This document shows positions 1 to 6,815 of a stretch of DNA of 10,759 nucleotides, one piece after another (position 1 is the first letter of the stretch; each line of letters starts with the position of its first letter). The stretch is from Spirochaetales bacterium (GTDB lineage: Bacteria > Spirochaetota > Spirochaetia > DTKZ01), in NCBI GenBank assembly GCA_031266855.1, contig JAISAF010000010.1, forward strand, positions 1 through 10,759, written 5' to 3'. Under the pieces are notes generated by a model that worked only from the letters and a program-made list of their open reading frames with translations, did no database searches and had not been told where the DNA came from. The position numbers and the translations under genes are program-made.

Positions 1-1685
1 TTTCCGAAGAGGATGAACCGGTACTGACGGAATTGCGGCATCGCGGCTACCGGGAACTGCCCGATCCGGCGACGGAAGACCTTACCTATCCCGTGTTCGG
101 CGCTGGAGCCTGGTATGGAGTAGGTACGCTGGATGAAGAAGGCAGCCTCAGCAACGTCTATGCTTTCACGGGAGAAGTCCGCTTTTCCGAATATTTTGGC
201 CTTGTTATGGAAGCGGGCACGCTTCGTTTCGGATACGACCAGCAGAATATGTACGGCTGGGATGATTATGTGTATGAGAATTTTGGCATATTCTCGCTTT
301 TGGGCGAGTTAATCCTCCAGCCTGTGGAGGGCTTTGAACTGGACTTCCTGGCCGGCCTGTACTACGGCGGCCACAATAGTAAAGGCCGATTCATCTCCAA
401 AGGCATCGGGCTTGAATCGGGCGTAAACGCCGGAGTCAGGCTGGACAGGAATTATATCTACTATATGTTCCGGGCGGCCACCTACGTCGACTACGGCAAC
501 GGGCACAATGCCTCCGAGTATTCCCTCATGCAGGGCATAGGCTACAGATACCTTTTCAGCGACGAAGCGGAAAAACCCGAAACCCTCGCGGACAGCCGGC
601 GCAAACGGGAACGGCTTATAGAGGACGCGCAAAGCCAGGCGCCCTATCCCTTTATCAGCACGGGCGTGTGGGGAGGAATAAACCTTGAGACCGACTTTAT
701 CGAGAATGAAGAGCTGGGCGAGGAAAAGTATCCCATCGCGGGGCTGGCCTTTCTGGATTTGCATCTAACTGAAAATTTCGGCTTCGCGCTTGAAACCGGC
801 AGAATGGCTTTTGAATGGGAAAAAGTAACGATGTATCCCACCGGCTACTTTGGCGGCTATTACTATCAAAACGAAGATGTCACCACGACAGAATTTATCG
901 TTTCCGTCCTTGAAGAATTCACTCTTCCGCTTGGTCAGGATTTTCAGCTTGACCTTCTTGCTGGCCTGTACTATGGCGGACACAATACGGGGGGCGGTTT
1001 TGAAGGCGGCGCGAATCTGCGGTTGAAATGGGGCAATCATAATTTTGCCGCGATGTTCCGCGTGGGCCAGTCTTTCTATGAATACAGCAGGGGTCCCTAC
1101 AACGACAGTGACACTGAGGACTTCACGGTGATAGGCGGCGGCTACATCTATAACTTCCAGACGGAAACAGCGGACACCCGGAAAATTCCGCCTCAGTATA
1201 TCGGCGCCGCGGACGACGACCCTGCGGATTCGGCTCATCCCTTTCTGCGTACCGGCGGCTGGGGAGGGCTTGCCGTCATGCCGAGCGACGGTCATTCAAA
1301 TATGGGGGCCTTTGTCGCTTCGGCTGATATAGTGTTTGCGCGGTATTTCGCCCTGGGAATGGAAGCTGGTTCCATGCCCTTCCGCCGGACGGAAAGAAAC
1401 CCTTGGTCGGGAGCCAGCGAAAGTATGACCGACGCCAACGGTACGGGAGCTCTTTTCGCGGAGTTTACCGTACAAGCCTCGGATGTAATAGAAACATCCC
1501 TTATCCTGGGTTCCTACTACGGCGGGGAAAAAGGGGGCCTGGGCCTTTTATACTGCGGCGCGGACGTAGGATTTGTCTTTGGCCGCCACCACATTCTTGG
1601 TATTTTCCGTTACGCACGGGACAGTTTTTCCGCTTCGGAAAAAATGGCTGTAGCGGGAGGAGGCTATAAATATGATCTTTATTGA
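1..1685 (+). CDS. Triplicated outer-membrane beta-barrel-like protein (5' end outside window)
   Basis: The frame is open from the first bases of the window; the first possible start (TTG at 33) has no ribosome binding site, so the gene almost certainly begins upstream. Numbering from that TTG, three homologous units begin near residues 19, 205 and 402. Each opens with a short Pro-Phe/Val stretch and a Gly-Trp-Gly-like turn, continues with alternating hydrophobic strands, and carries a Tyr-Tyr-Gly-Gly block (residues 108-115 GLYYGGHN, 311-318 the same, 493 onward GSYYGGEK). The chain ends in GGGYKYDLY, an aromatic C-terminus of the kind outer-membrane barrels use for assembly. Charged linkers (for example residues 178-203) separate the units. 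High Gly/Tyr/Phe content and no helical TM segments fit a surface or outer-membrane protein. Substrate and exact family are unknown. It lies 37 bp upstream of a lipoprotein gene and is probably cotranscribed with it. Confidence 0.75.
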   Translation, partial: SEEDEPVLTELRHRGYRELPDPATEDLTYPVFGAGAWYGVGTLDEEGSLSNVYAFTGEVRFSEYFGLVMEAGTLRFGYDQQNMYGWDDYVYENFGIFSLLGELILQPVEGFELDFLAGLYYGGHNSKGRFISKGIGLESGVNAGVRLDRNYIYYMFRAATYVDYGNGHNASEYSLMQGIGYRYLFSDEAEKPETLADSRRKRERLIEDAQSQAPYPFISTGVWGGINLETDFIENEELGEEKYPIAGLAFLDLHLTENFGFALETGRMAFEWEKVTMYPTGYFGGYYYQNEDVTTTEFIVSVLEEFTLPLGQDFQLDLLAGLYYGGHNTGGGFEGGANLRLKWGNHNFAAMFRVGQSFYEYSRGPYNDSDTEDFTVIGGGYIYNFQTETADTRKIPPQYIGAADDDPADSAHPFLRTGGWGGLAVMPSDGHSNMGAFVASADIVFARYFALGMEAGSMPFRRTERNPWSGASESMTDANGTGALFAEFTVQASDVIETSLILGSYYGGEKGGLGLLYCGADVGFVFGRHHILGIFRYARDSFSASEKMAVAGGGYKYDLY

Positions 1686-1722
1686 AAGATTTATTATTCA
1701 TACAATTTTGAAGGAGAGTTCT

Positions 1723-2169
1723 ATGAAAAAAGCGGGAATTATCGCGCTTGCGCTCGCGGCCTTTGCGCTGGCCTCATGCTCGACCACAAACGTAAGCACC
1801 AACAGGGTTGGCTGGTCGGAGTATGTGGACATGGCGGTAAAGGACTTTGACAGTCTGGGGATTATCACCCTGAAATCGGAAGAAGTGATTGCCACCGGCC
1901 CCCTGCATTTTACCTCGGAGCATACCGGCTCGCGTATAACCTACGCGGATCTGTTCGCGGAAGCGGCAAAGAAAGGGGCGGATGACATTGTGAACGTGCG
2001 TGTCGACGTACAGACCGAACAAAGGACAACGCCCTTTGACTGGCTTACCGGCTCGATGATAAAATACACCTATACGGGTACGGCGCTCGCGGTAAAGTAC
2101 ACCACGCCCATAGACCGCGTTGAGTCCTCGAACCAGAAAGAAATTAACAGCCAGAACAATATCCGCTGA
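1723..2169 (+). CDS. Small exported lipoprotein, function unknown (148 aa)
   Basis: The start is the ATG at 1723: an AAGGAG ribosome binding site (1711-1716) lies 6 bases upstream, and the preceding in-frame codons overlap the previous gene and would mask the signal peptide. Residues 1-18 form a lipoprotein signal peptide (two Lys, an Ala/Leu-rich core, then Leu-Ala-Ser) with the lipidated cysteine at position 19. The mature part is about 130 residues of soluble, mixed alpha/beta character. It has a central segment with AAKKGADDIVNVRVDV, resembling small envelope lipoproteins in which a GAD-xI-xNV strand recurs, and ends in a polar tail rich in Asn and Gln. It would be anchored in the periplasmic or outer leaflet. 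No catalytic motif is visible. The gene follows the barrel-like gene by 37 bp, suggesting a joint envelope role; that is inference. Confidence 0.85.
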   Translation: MKKAGIIALALAAFALASCSTTNVSTNRVGWSEYVDMAVKDFDSLGIITLKSEEVIATGPLHFTSEHTGSRITYADLFAEAAKKGADDIVNVRVDVQTEQRTTPFDWLTGSMIKYTYTGTALAVKYTTPIDRVESSNQKEINSQNNIR

Positions 2170-2175
2170 TCCCGC

Positions 2176-2200
2176 ACGGCGTAGTCCCGGACTACGCCGT
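2176..2200 (+). terminator. Hairpin after the lipoprotein gene, candidate terminator
   Basis: A perfect 11-bp stem (ACGGCGTAGTC at 2176-2186, its complement at 2190-2200) with a 3-base CCG loop starts 7 bases after the stop codon. No good T-run follows (CTTAAAAGCC), so it may act as an mRNA-end stabiliser or a weak terminator. Position and perfect pairing are seen; the role is inferred. Confidence 0.5.
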
Positions 2201-2233
2201 CTTAAAAGCCTAAAACTGTCCCACACTTCGGGA

Positions 2234-2280
2234 GATGATTATACTATCCCGCAAAGAAAGATTTACCGCGAAGTCGAAAA
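2234..2280 (+). repeat. 47-base repeat, copy 1 (shared with 6907-6953)
   Basis: It matches the reverse complement of 6907-6953 at 41 of 47 positions by manual alignment, including the first 12 bases GATGATTATACT. It opens a larger inverted repeat here, because 2265-2275 (ACCGCGAAGTC) pairs perfectly with 2329-2339. Copy 1 can be read as a 27-codon ORF from ATG 2235 to a stop at 2316-2318, but copy 2 has a stop in the same frame. Either both are gene fragments or the repeat acts as nucleic acid. Function unknown. Confidence 0.55.
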
Positions 2281-2509
2281 CTGGCAAGGGCGAAGAAGCA
2301 AAAGAAGAAGTTAAATGAAAACTTCCTTGACTTCGCGGTTAAAAATCTTCAAATTGGTTATACGCAATTAATTGCTGTGATGGTTTTCCTGCCTGGTGGC
2401 AAACCTGTACGCGTAACAGGGGGCTGTAATCGTGGTGGCGGCAGCCGGAACTGTGAAAGGCCGGGCCGAAGACGGTCCGCGGATTTCCGCGACCGGAAAT
2501 CCGGGGAAC

Positions 2510-2613
2510 CTCTAAAAACTTTCCATTGCTGATATTACGCACAGGAAAAAATTGCTGTTTTCACAGCAATTTTTTCCTTTAGAATTTGAAATACCAAGTG
2601 AAAGTTTTTAGAG
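2510..2613. repeat. 104-bp MITE-like element with 14-bp inverted ends
   Basis: The ends are a perfect 14-bp inverted repeat (CTCTAAAAACTTTC at 2510-2523, complement at 2600-2613). Inside lies a perfect 16-bp hairpin (2543-2558 with 2563-2578, TTTC loop). No obvious target duplication flanks it and it has no coding capacity. Nested palindromes with inverted termini fit a non-autonomous mobile element or a large RNA hairpin. Confidence 0.5.
2543..2578. terminator. 16-bp A/T-armed hairpin, possible bidirectional terminator
   Basis: The perfect 16-bp stem starts AGGAAAAAATTGCTGT, has a 4-base loop and ends with six T before CCT. An A-run on the 5' arm and a T-run on the 3' arm give the terminator-like order on both strands, although the T-run lies inside the stem. 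Termination is inferred only. Confidence 0.35.
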
Positions 2614-2624
2614 CTTCCCTTATA

Positions 2625-2819
2625 GGCAATTTGCGGAGCAAATTGCCTCCGCCTGGTTAGGGCCACATAATTGCCTTCGGCAATTATGTGCGTTGCCTGG
2701 CTCTGAGCTGCCGCTGGTGCGTGCGCCAGGGATTGTAGGGATGCGAAGCAGCCACGCCGCAGGCGGGGCCGGAGCGATAGCGGAGTCCCGGAAAGCCCGG
2801 CCCGGCGCGGAGCGCCGGG
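2625..2819 (-). repeat. Composite palindromic repeat, divergent copy D
   Basis: Read on the minus strand it begins with an 8-bp hairpin (2801-2808 with 2812-2819). It continues with CGGGCTTTCC, a diverged middle, then CAATCCCT, a GCGCACGCACCAGCGGCAGC-like stretch near 2709-2728, a 12-bp hairpin (2664-2675 with 2679-2690), the linker AACCAGGCGGA (complement of 2648-2658) and a 10-bp hairpin (2625-2634 with 2638-2647). The same order of modules occurs in copy A on the plus strand. Confidence 0.6.
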
Positions 2820-2870
2820 AGGCGCCCACATAATAAAAATTTGCGTTTATCCTGCGAACTCAATAGCCTC

Positions 2871-2899
2871 TTGATTATACAAATGCTTATTATTAAAAT
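2871..2899 (+). promoter_or_regulatory. Candidate sigma-70-type promoter before dctQ
   Basis: TTGATT (2871-2876) and TAAAAT (2894-2899) are separated by 17 bases. The start codon of dctQ lies only 5 bases beyond the -10 box and has no Shine-Dalgarno sequence, so use of this promoter would give an essentially leaderless message. The AT-rich context makes a chance match possible. Confidence 0.3.
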
Positions 2900-2904
2900 T
2901 AGTT

Positions 2905-3516
2905 ATGCGTTCTTCGTTTCGCGATTTTTTTACTGGTCTGCGGCAGTCTTTCAAATTCCATTATCTGTGGCGCGGATTTTTCTATGACCGGATCTACGCG
3001 GGTATACAAAACCTGAGTGAAAAAGCGAATCGTCTTTCCTCCCTGCTTTTGATTTTTTACACGGGCGCTGTCGCTGTTCTTATCGCGGTAAACGGGGCCG
3101 CCCGTATTATACTGCACGGAGAGGTTCTGCTGTGGACGGAGGAACTTTCCCTGTGGCTTCTTACCGGCATTTGTTTTATTGGTTCCGGCATTGCCATCAG
3201 AAAAGGGCTGCATGTGGGTATTACAATTATCATTGAGTTTGCTCCTGCCTGTATAAAACGGATGCTTGTTTTTATGGGGAATCTTTTTATTACCATATTT
3301 TTGCTGTGCCTTATTGCCGTTTCCTTTGTTTCGGCCCTGAACGCCGCGGGGGAAACCGGAAAAATGTTGAAGATACCGCTTGTCATACCCTATATGCAAA
3401 TTCCCCTGGGCAGCGTTCTTATTCTGTTTCAAATGCTGCCTTTTCTTGCCGGCCCTCTTCTTAAGGACGCGGATCCGGAAAAATATCTTTTGACAAGAAT
3501 TCTTCCCGGAGAATAA
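2905..3516 (+). CDS. dctQ: TRAP transporter small membrane subunit, DctQ family
   Basis: This is the small permease subunit of a tripartite ATP-independent periplasmic transporter; with DctM it forms the Na+-coupled membrane part that takes up organic acids or related solutes. Its 203 residues contain four hydrophobic segments (about 46-68, 82-101, 112-138 and 160-186). Between the first two lies the family signature, here WTEELSLWLLTGICFIGSGIAIRKGLHVGI. It is longer than the usual 150-180 residues because of a basic, aromatic N-terminal extension of about 40 residues. The ATG at 2905 is the first Met in frame; no Shine-Dalgarno precedes it and no internal ATG offers a better start. The stop is one base before dctM. 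No substrate can be inferred because no DctP gene is present. Confidence 0.88.
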   Translation: MRSSFRDFFTGLRQSFKFHYLWRGFFYDRIYAGIQNLSEKANRLSSLLLIFYTGAVAVLIAVNGAARIILHGEVLLWTEELSLWLLTGICFIGSGIAIRKGLHVGITIIIEFAPACIKRMLVFMGNLFITIFLLCLIAVSFVSALNAAGETGKMLKIPLVIPYMQIPLGSVLILFQMLPFLAGPLLKDADPEKYLLTRILPGE

Positions 3517-3517
3517 C

Positions 3518-4810
3518 ATGAAGACCAGCATCCTTTTGACCGGCAGCTTTCTTGCGACAATTTTGAGCGGTGTCCCCATCGCCTTTCTTTTGGGGATAGT
3601 GTCATTCGCCTATCTCTTTTTTATCGCGGATGTGTCTCTTGACATTATCGCTTCCTATCTTTTTTCCGGCCTGAATGATACCGCCTATACGGGACTGCCA
3701 TTTTTTATCCTGACGGGAATTCTGATGAAAAAAACGCGGATAACCGACGATTTTATCGCTTTCGCCGATATGCTGGTGGGCCGTCTTCCCGGAAGCCTTG
3801 CGCAGATAAACATCCTTGTCAGTATTCTGTTTGCCGGTATTTCCGGCGCGGCGGTGGCGGATACAGCCGCGATGGGATCAATCCTTATCCCCATGATGAA
3901 AAAACAGGGCTATACCGCGGAATACAGCGCCGCGATTACAACAGCTTCTTCGGTTCTGGGCCCCATTATTCCCCCCAGCGCAATCATGGTTGTCTACGGT
4001 TCGATAACCGGGGTTTCCATCAGGACGCTTTTTCTTGCGGGCATTATCCCCGGCCTTCTTATTGGCGCGGGACTGATGATCATGGCAATGTTTTTCGCAA
4101 TCAAGGACAAACATCCGCGAAGGACAGAACCCTTTGTTCTGGAAAGGGCCCGCCACGTAATAAAAAGAGCGGGAGGCGGCCTTTTATTGACGTTTATCAT
4201 TTTTACCGGACTGCTGAGCGGTATTTTTACCGCCTCGGAAGCAGCTATCCTGGCCTGCCTGTATGTTCTGTGGATGGGTATTCTGGTTTTAAAGACCCTT
4301 ACGCTGCGCGATATTGGAAACAGCATTATTGAAGCCTCCGTCATAGCAAGCGTTATTTTTCTGGTTATTGTCTGCGCGCACCTTTTCAGCCTTGTCCTGA
4401 CCAGCGAAGGCATACCGGAAAAAATCGCCGAATTTATTTCCTGGGCCGCGGGCAACCGCTATACCTTTCTGCTGCTTGTCAATGTCCTTTTGATTTTTAT
4501 GGGAATGGTTATGGAATCCAGCGCCATTGTCGTTGTACTGGCTCCCATCCTGCTTCCCCTGGCCCTGAATTTCGGAATACATCCTATTCATTTTTCGCTG
4601 GTCATGCTTGTCAACGCGAATATCGGCCTTATTACCCCTCCCCTGGGTATCTGTCTTTTCACGGCGGCGCCTCTGGCTAAGGTTTCATACGAACGCATTG
4701 CCATAACAACCATGCCCTTTATCGCGATGGAAATAGCCGCGCTGATGCTGATGACCTATTTCCCCGATCTGATTCTGTTTATTCCCCGCACCGCGGGTTT
4801 AACGGTGTAA
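3518..4810 (+). CDS. dctM: TRAP transporter large membrane subunit, DctM family
   Basis: This is the large transport subunit, an inner-membrane protein of 430 residues, the normal family length of about 425, with roughly a dozen hydrophobic segments. Signature stretches are present: GLPFFILTGILM (about residues 60-71), AAVADTAAMGSILIPMMKKQGY (about 110-132), GPIIPPSAIMVVYG (about 149-162) and, near the C-terminus, NANIGLITPPLGICLFTAAPLAK. The two PP-containing hairpin regions are the expected substrate and ion pathway elements of this family. The start at 3518 follows the dctQ stop by one base (TAA-C-ATG), with GGAG at 3508-3511 as ribosome binding site inside the end of dctQ, so translation is coupled. 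No solute-binding protein gene lies on either side; it may be encoded elsewhere. Confidence 0.95.
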   Translation: MKTSILLTGSFLATILSGVPIAFLLGIVSFAYLFFIADVSLDIIASYLFSGLNDTAYTGLPFFILTGILMKKTRITDDFIAFADMLVGRLPGSLAQINILVSILFAGISGAAVADTAAMGSILIPMMKKQGYTAEYSAAITTASSVLGPIIPPSAIMVVYGSITGVSIRTLFLAGIIPGLLIGAGLMIMAMFFAIKDKHPRRTEPFVLERARHVIKRAGGGLLLTFIIFTGLLSGIFTASEAAILACLYVLWMGILVLKTLTLRDIGNSIIEASVIASVIFLVIVCAHLFSLVLTSEGIPEKIAEFISWAAGNRYTFLLLVNVLLIFMGMVMESSAIVVVLAPILLPLALNFGIHPIHFSLVMLVNANIGLITPPLGICLFTAAPLAKVSYERIAITTMPFIAMEIAALMLMTYFPDLILFIPRTAGLTV

Positions 4811-4935
4811 TGGTGTGATACTGTGGAGTGTAAGAGCCTGTTCAAGAACCCATTCGGAATTTGGGCGCATTCCGGGGGCGCGTCAGCGCCCGCTACAATC
4901 TATTACTTATCGGAAAGCGACTGTCTTCAGGCGCA

Positions 4936-5035
4936 TTTTTGGCGCAAAGCGCCAAAAACCGGGCTTTCCGCTCCAAGTCCTCGGATTTGCTTATGCAAAT
5001 CCTGTGGGCTTTCCGCTGCAATCCCTTGCGCATGG
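4936..5035 (+). repeat. Composite palindromic repeat, copy A
   Basis: It consists of a variable hairpin (TTTTTGGCGC at 4936-4945 with 4949-4958, AAA loop) followed directly by a 77-base core at 4959-5035. The core matches copy B at 69 of 77 positions by eye. Within it, an 8-bp hairpin (4983-4990 with 4995-5002) is flanked by two near-identical direct repeats of about 21 bases, each opening GGGCTTTCC and ending CCT. Confidence 0.75.
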
Positions 5036-5053
5036 CAGCTTAAGAACCAGGTT

Positions 5054-5150
5054 CCGGAATTGCCGGGAGGCAATTCCGGGGCAGCCAATTGCCTTTGGCA
5101 ATTGGCTGCGCGCAACCAGGCGGACGCAATTTTGTTCTTACAAAATTGCG
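5054..5150 (+). repeat. Three consecutive perfect hairpins with AACCAGGCGGA linker
   Basis: The stems are 11 bp (5054-5064 with 5069-5079), 13 bp (5081-5093 with 5097-5109) and 11 bp (5125-5135 with 5140-5150), with loops of 3-4 bases. The linker AACCAGGCGGA at 5114-5124 recurs next to a hairpin in copy D. All three stems contain an AATTG or CAATT word, but otherwise differ. Confidence 0.65.
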
Positions 5151-5318
5151 GGGTTTGTCACCAGGCGCGCAGCGAAGCGGAGTGCACGTATTTATCACCA
5201 CCGGCTGTCGCGCGCATCAGCGGCGGACAAGCGAATTTTCGCGGGCCAGCCCTATACAATAATGTTTTGTACCGGAGAGCCGGAACCACATTTTCTTTGT
5301 TGTCAGCATAATAGTAGT

Positions 5319-5326
5319 AAAGGAGG
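5319..5326 (+). promoter_or_regulatory. Strong ribosome binding site of threonine aldolase
   Basis: AAAGGAGG is a near-complete anti-16S match. It lies 6 bases before TTG 5333 and 12 bases before ATG 5339, so spacing favours the TTG start even though ATG is the usual codon. Confidence 0.7.
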
Positions 5327-5332
5327 ATTTTT

Positions 5333-6364
5333 TTGATCATGGAATATAAAGATTTTCGAAGTGATACAGTTACCAAACCCACGGCGGAAATGAGGAAGGT
5401 TATGGCCGGGGCTGAAGTGGGCGACGATGTGTACGGAGATGATCCTTCGGTAAACGCCCTTCAGGAATACGGCGCCGCACTCCTGGGGAAAGAGGTGGCA
5501 CTGTTCGCATCAAGCGGAACCCAGTCAAACCTGCTTGCCCTGCTGACCCACCTGGGACGGGGCGATGAGTATATCGTAGGCCAGGACGCGCACACCTACA
5601 AGATGGAAGGCGGCGGCGCGGCGGTGTTCGGCTCCATTCAGCCCCAGCCTGTTGAGTTTGAGGAAGACGGAAGCCTTGACCTTGCCAGGGTCGAAGCGAA
5701 AATCAAACCCGCGGGAAACATCCATTTTGCCCGAACCCAGCTTCTGTGTCTGGAAAATACGCAGGATGGAAAAGTCCTTTCCCTGGATTATCAGGCCAGG
5801 GCCGCCGCCTTTACAAAGGAACACGGCCTGCGCCTGCATCTGGACGGGGCGCGCATTTTCAACGCCTCGGTAAAGCTCAATATCGACGTAAAGGAAATCT
5901 CCAGACACTACGATACGGTTTCGGTCTGCCTGTCAAAAGGGCTGGGCGCTCCTATTGGTTCAATCCTCTGCGCTTCAAAGGAATTTATACACCACGCCAT
6001 CAGGTGGCGCAAGGTACTCGGCGGCGGCATGAGGCAGGCCGGCATAGTGGCAGCCGGAGCGCTGTACGCCTTAAAAAACAACATTTCCCGCCTTGCCGAA
6101 GATCATGAAAACGCCCTGTTCCTGGCCAAAGGCTTTGAGGAGATTCCCGAAATTGAAGTGCTGCCGCATTCCGGGGAAACAAACATGGTTTTTATCAAAC
6201 TGCGAAAAAAAAATCCCCAGGATCTTTCGGATTTCCTGAAAACGCGGGGCATCCTGATGCGGGCGGACAAGAACCCGCTGCGTATCGTTATTCACCTGAA
6301 TCTAAACCGCGCCGATATGCGGACGCTGCTGGACGGCGTAAAGGATTTTTTTACACGGCAGTGA
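5333..6364 (+). CDS. ltaE: Low-specificity L-threonine aldolase
   Basis: This is a PLP-dependent cytoplasmic enzyme that cleaves L-threonine or L-allo-threonine to glycine and acetaldehyde. Its 343 residues match the family length of about 340. Visible motifs in order: FRSDTVTKPT at the N-terminus (residues 8-17), GDDVYGDDPSV (30-40), SSGTQSN for phosphate binding (60-66), His87 in the position that stacks on PLP, LENTQDG (140-146), HLDGARIFNA with Asp171 and Arg174 (169-178), and the Schiff-base lysine Lys202 in SKGLGAPIGS. All key residues are present, so it should be active. TTG 5333 is chosen for ribosome binding site spacing; ATG 5339, two residues later, is the alternative. The gene stands alone between two repeat-filled gaps. 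It could supply glycine or help catabolise threonine; the neighbourhood gives no further hint. Confidence 0.95.
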   Translation: MIMEYKDFRSDTVTKPTAEMRKVMAGAEVGDDVYGDDPSVNALQEYGAALLGKEVALFASSGTQSNLLALLTHLGRGDEYIVGQDAHTYKMEGGGAAVFGSIQPQPVEFEEDGSLDLARVEAKIKPAGNIHFARTQLLCLENTQDGKVLSLDYQARAAAFTKEHGLRLHLDGARIFNASVKLNIDVKEISRHYDTVSVCLSKGLGAPIGSILCASKEFIHHAIRWRKVLGGGMRQAGIVAAGALYALKNNISRLAEDHENALFLAKGFEEIPEIEVLPHSGETNMVFIKLRKKNPQDLSDFLKTRGILMRADKNPLRIVIHLNLNRADMRTLLDGVKDFFTRQ

Positions 6365-6400
6365 TCTTGTAATCTGACTATCGCGGAAAAATTTGGGCGC

Positions 6401-6506
6401 GTTTTTTTGCCCGCGCCCGGGCAAAAAAACCAGGCTTTCCGCTGCAAGTCCTCGGATTTGCCAATGCAAATCCTGCGGGCTTTCCACTGCAATCCCTTGC
6501 GCACGC
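6401..6506 (+). repeat. Composite palindromic repeat, copy B
   Basis: A 13-bp variable hairpin (6401-6413 with 6418-6430, loop CGCC) has a T-run at its base, GCCCG at its top and an A-run on the return arm. It is followed by the 77-base core (6430-6506), which matches copy C at 73 of 77 positions by eye. It starts 37 bases after the threonine aldolase stop. The T-then-A polarity is opposite to an intrinsic terminator. Confidence 0.75.
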
Positions 6507-6705
6507 CCAGCGCCGCGCCCAGCGGGATGACATGAGACAAACCGCAGCCCGCACCGCCGTAAGGCGGCGAAGCGTAAACAAACCTGGAGCGCGAAGTGCC
6601 AGCCGTACTCCATATTTTTAGTCTTTTATATTATATTCGTAATTCCATTCCCTCCTGCTCCATAACCCGCTATGCTCTTGTACTAATTCCAATTTATTCC
6701 GGCAA

Positions 6706-6782
6706 GCGGGTTTAATACCCCGCCCCTTGGGGGCGGTTCTTAATTCTGCCGTATTGCTGGATGACGCTGGTATTAAACCCGC
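6706..6782. repeat. 77-bp inverted-repeat element with internal hairpin
   Basis: The ends form a perfect 14-bp inverted repeat (GCGGGTTTAATACC at 6706-6719, complement at 6769-6782). A 7-bp GC hairpin (6720-6726 with 6730-6736) sits next to the left end. The TAATACCCCGCC...GGGGCGG pattern is related to palindromes at 6816-6836 and 6981-6990. Confidence 0.55.
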
Positions 6783-6815
6783 AGGTACAATCCATACCTA
6801 TCGGAAACAACCATA

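Larger units (their letters stand above)
2170..2904. other. Gene-free, hairpin-rich gap between lipoprotein and dctQ
   Basis: This 735-base gap has open frames but none with a start signal or recognisable product. It holds the hairpin at 2176-2200, a 47-base segment shared with 6907-6953, an inverted repeat (2265-2275 with 2329-2339), a 12-bp palindrome at 2364-2375, a 10-bp hairpin (2480-2489 with 2494-2503), a MITE-like element (2510-2613) and composite repeat copy D (2625-2819). A candidate promoter for dctQ lies at its right end. Confidence 0.6.
4811..5332. other. Gene-free gap between dctM and threonine aldolase, filled with hairpins
   Basis: No credible gene is seen. Overlapping open frames exist only because the repeats happen to lack stops. 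The gap holds composite repeat copy A (4936-5035) with a 58-base apparent insertion just before it, and a run of hairpins at 5054-5079, 5081-5109 and 5125-5150. The last 30 bases carry the ribosome binding site of the next gene. No clear intrinsic terminator follows dctM. Confidence 0.6.

Noticed and set aside
2380..2510. Possible structured RNA (5S, tmRNA or cobalamin-riboswitch-like words such as TGCCTGGTGGC and GGGGGCTG)
   Set aside because: Only short words match; the conserved cores of these RNAs could not be lined up on either strand.
2535..2831. 98-codon minus-strand open frame across copy D
   Set aside because: It runs straight through several perfect hairpins and the MITE-like element, has no ribosome binding site, and its Arg/Pro/Ala-rich translation is that of GC-rich repeat DNA.
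4815..5336. Two long overlapping open frames (173 and 162 codons) between dctM and ltaE
   Set aside because: They cover copy A and three hairpins, have no start signals, and are open in several frames at once because the repeats lack stops.
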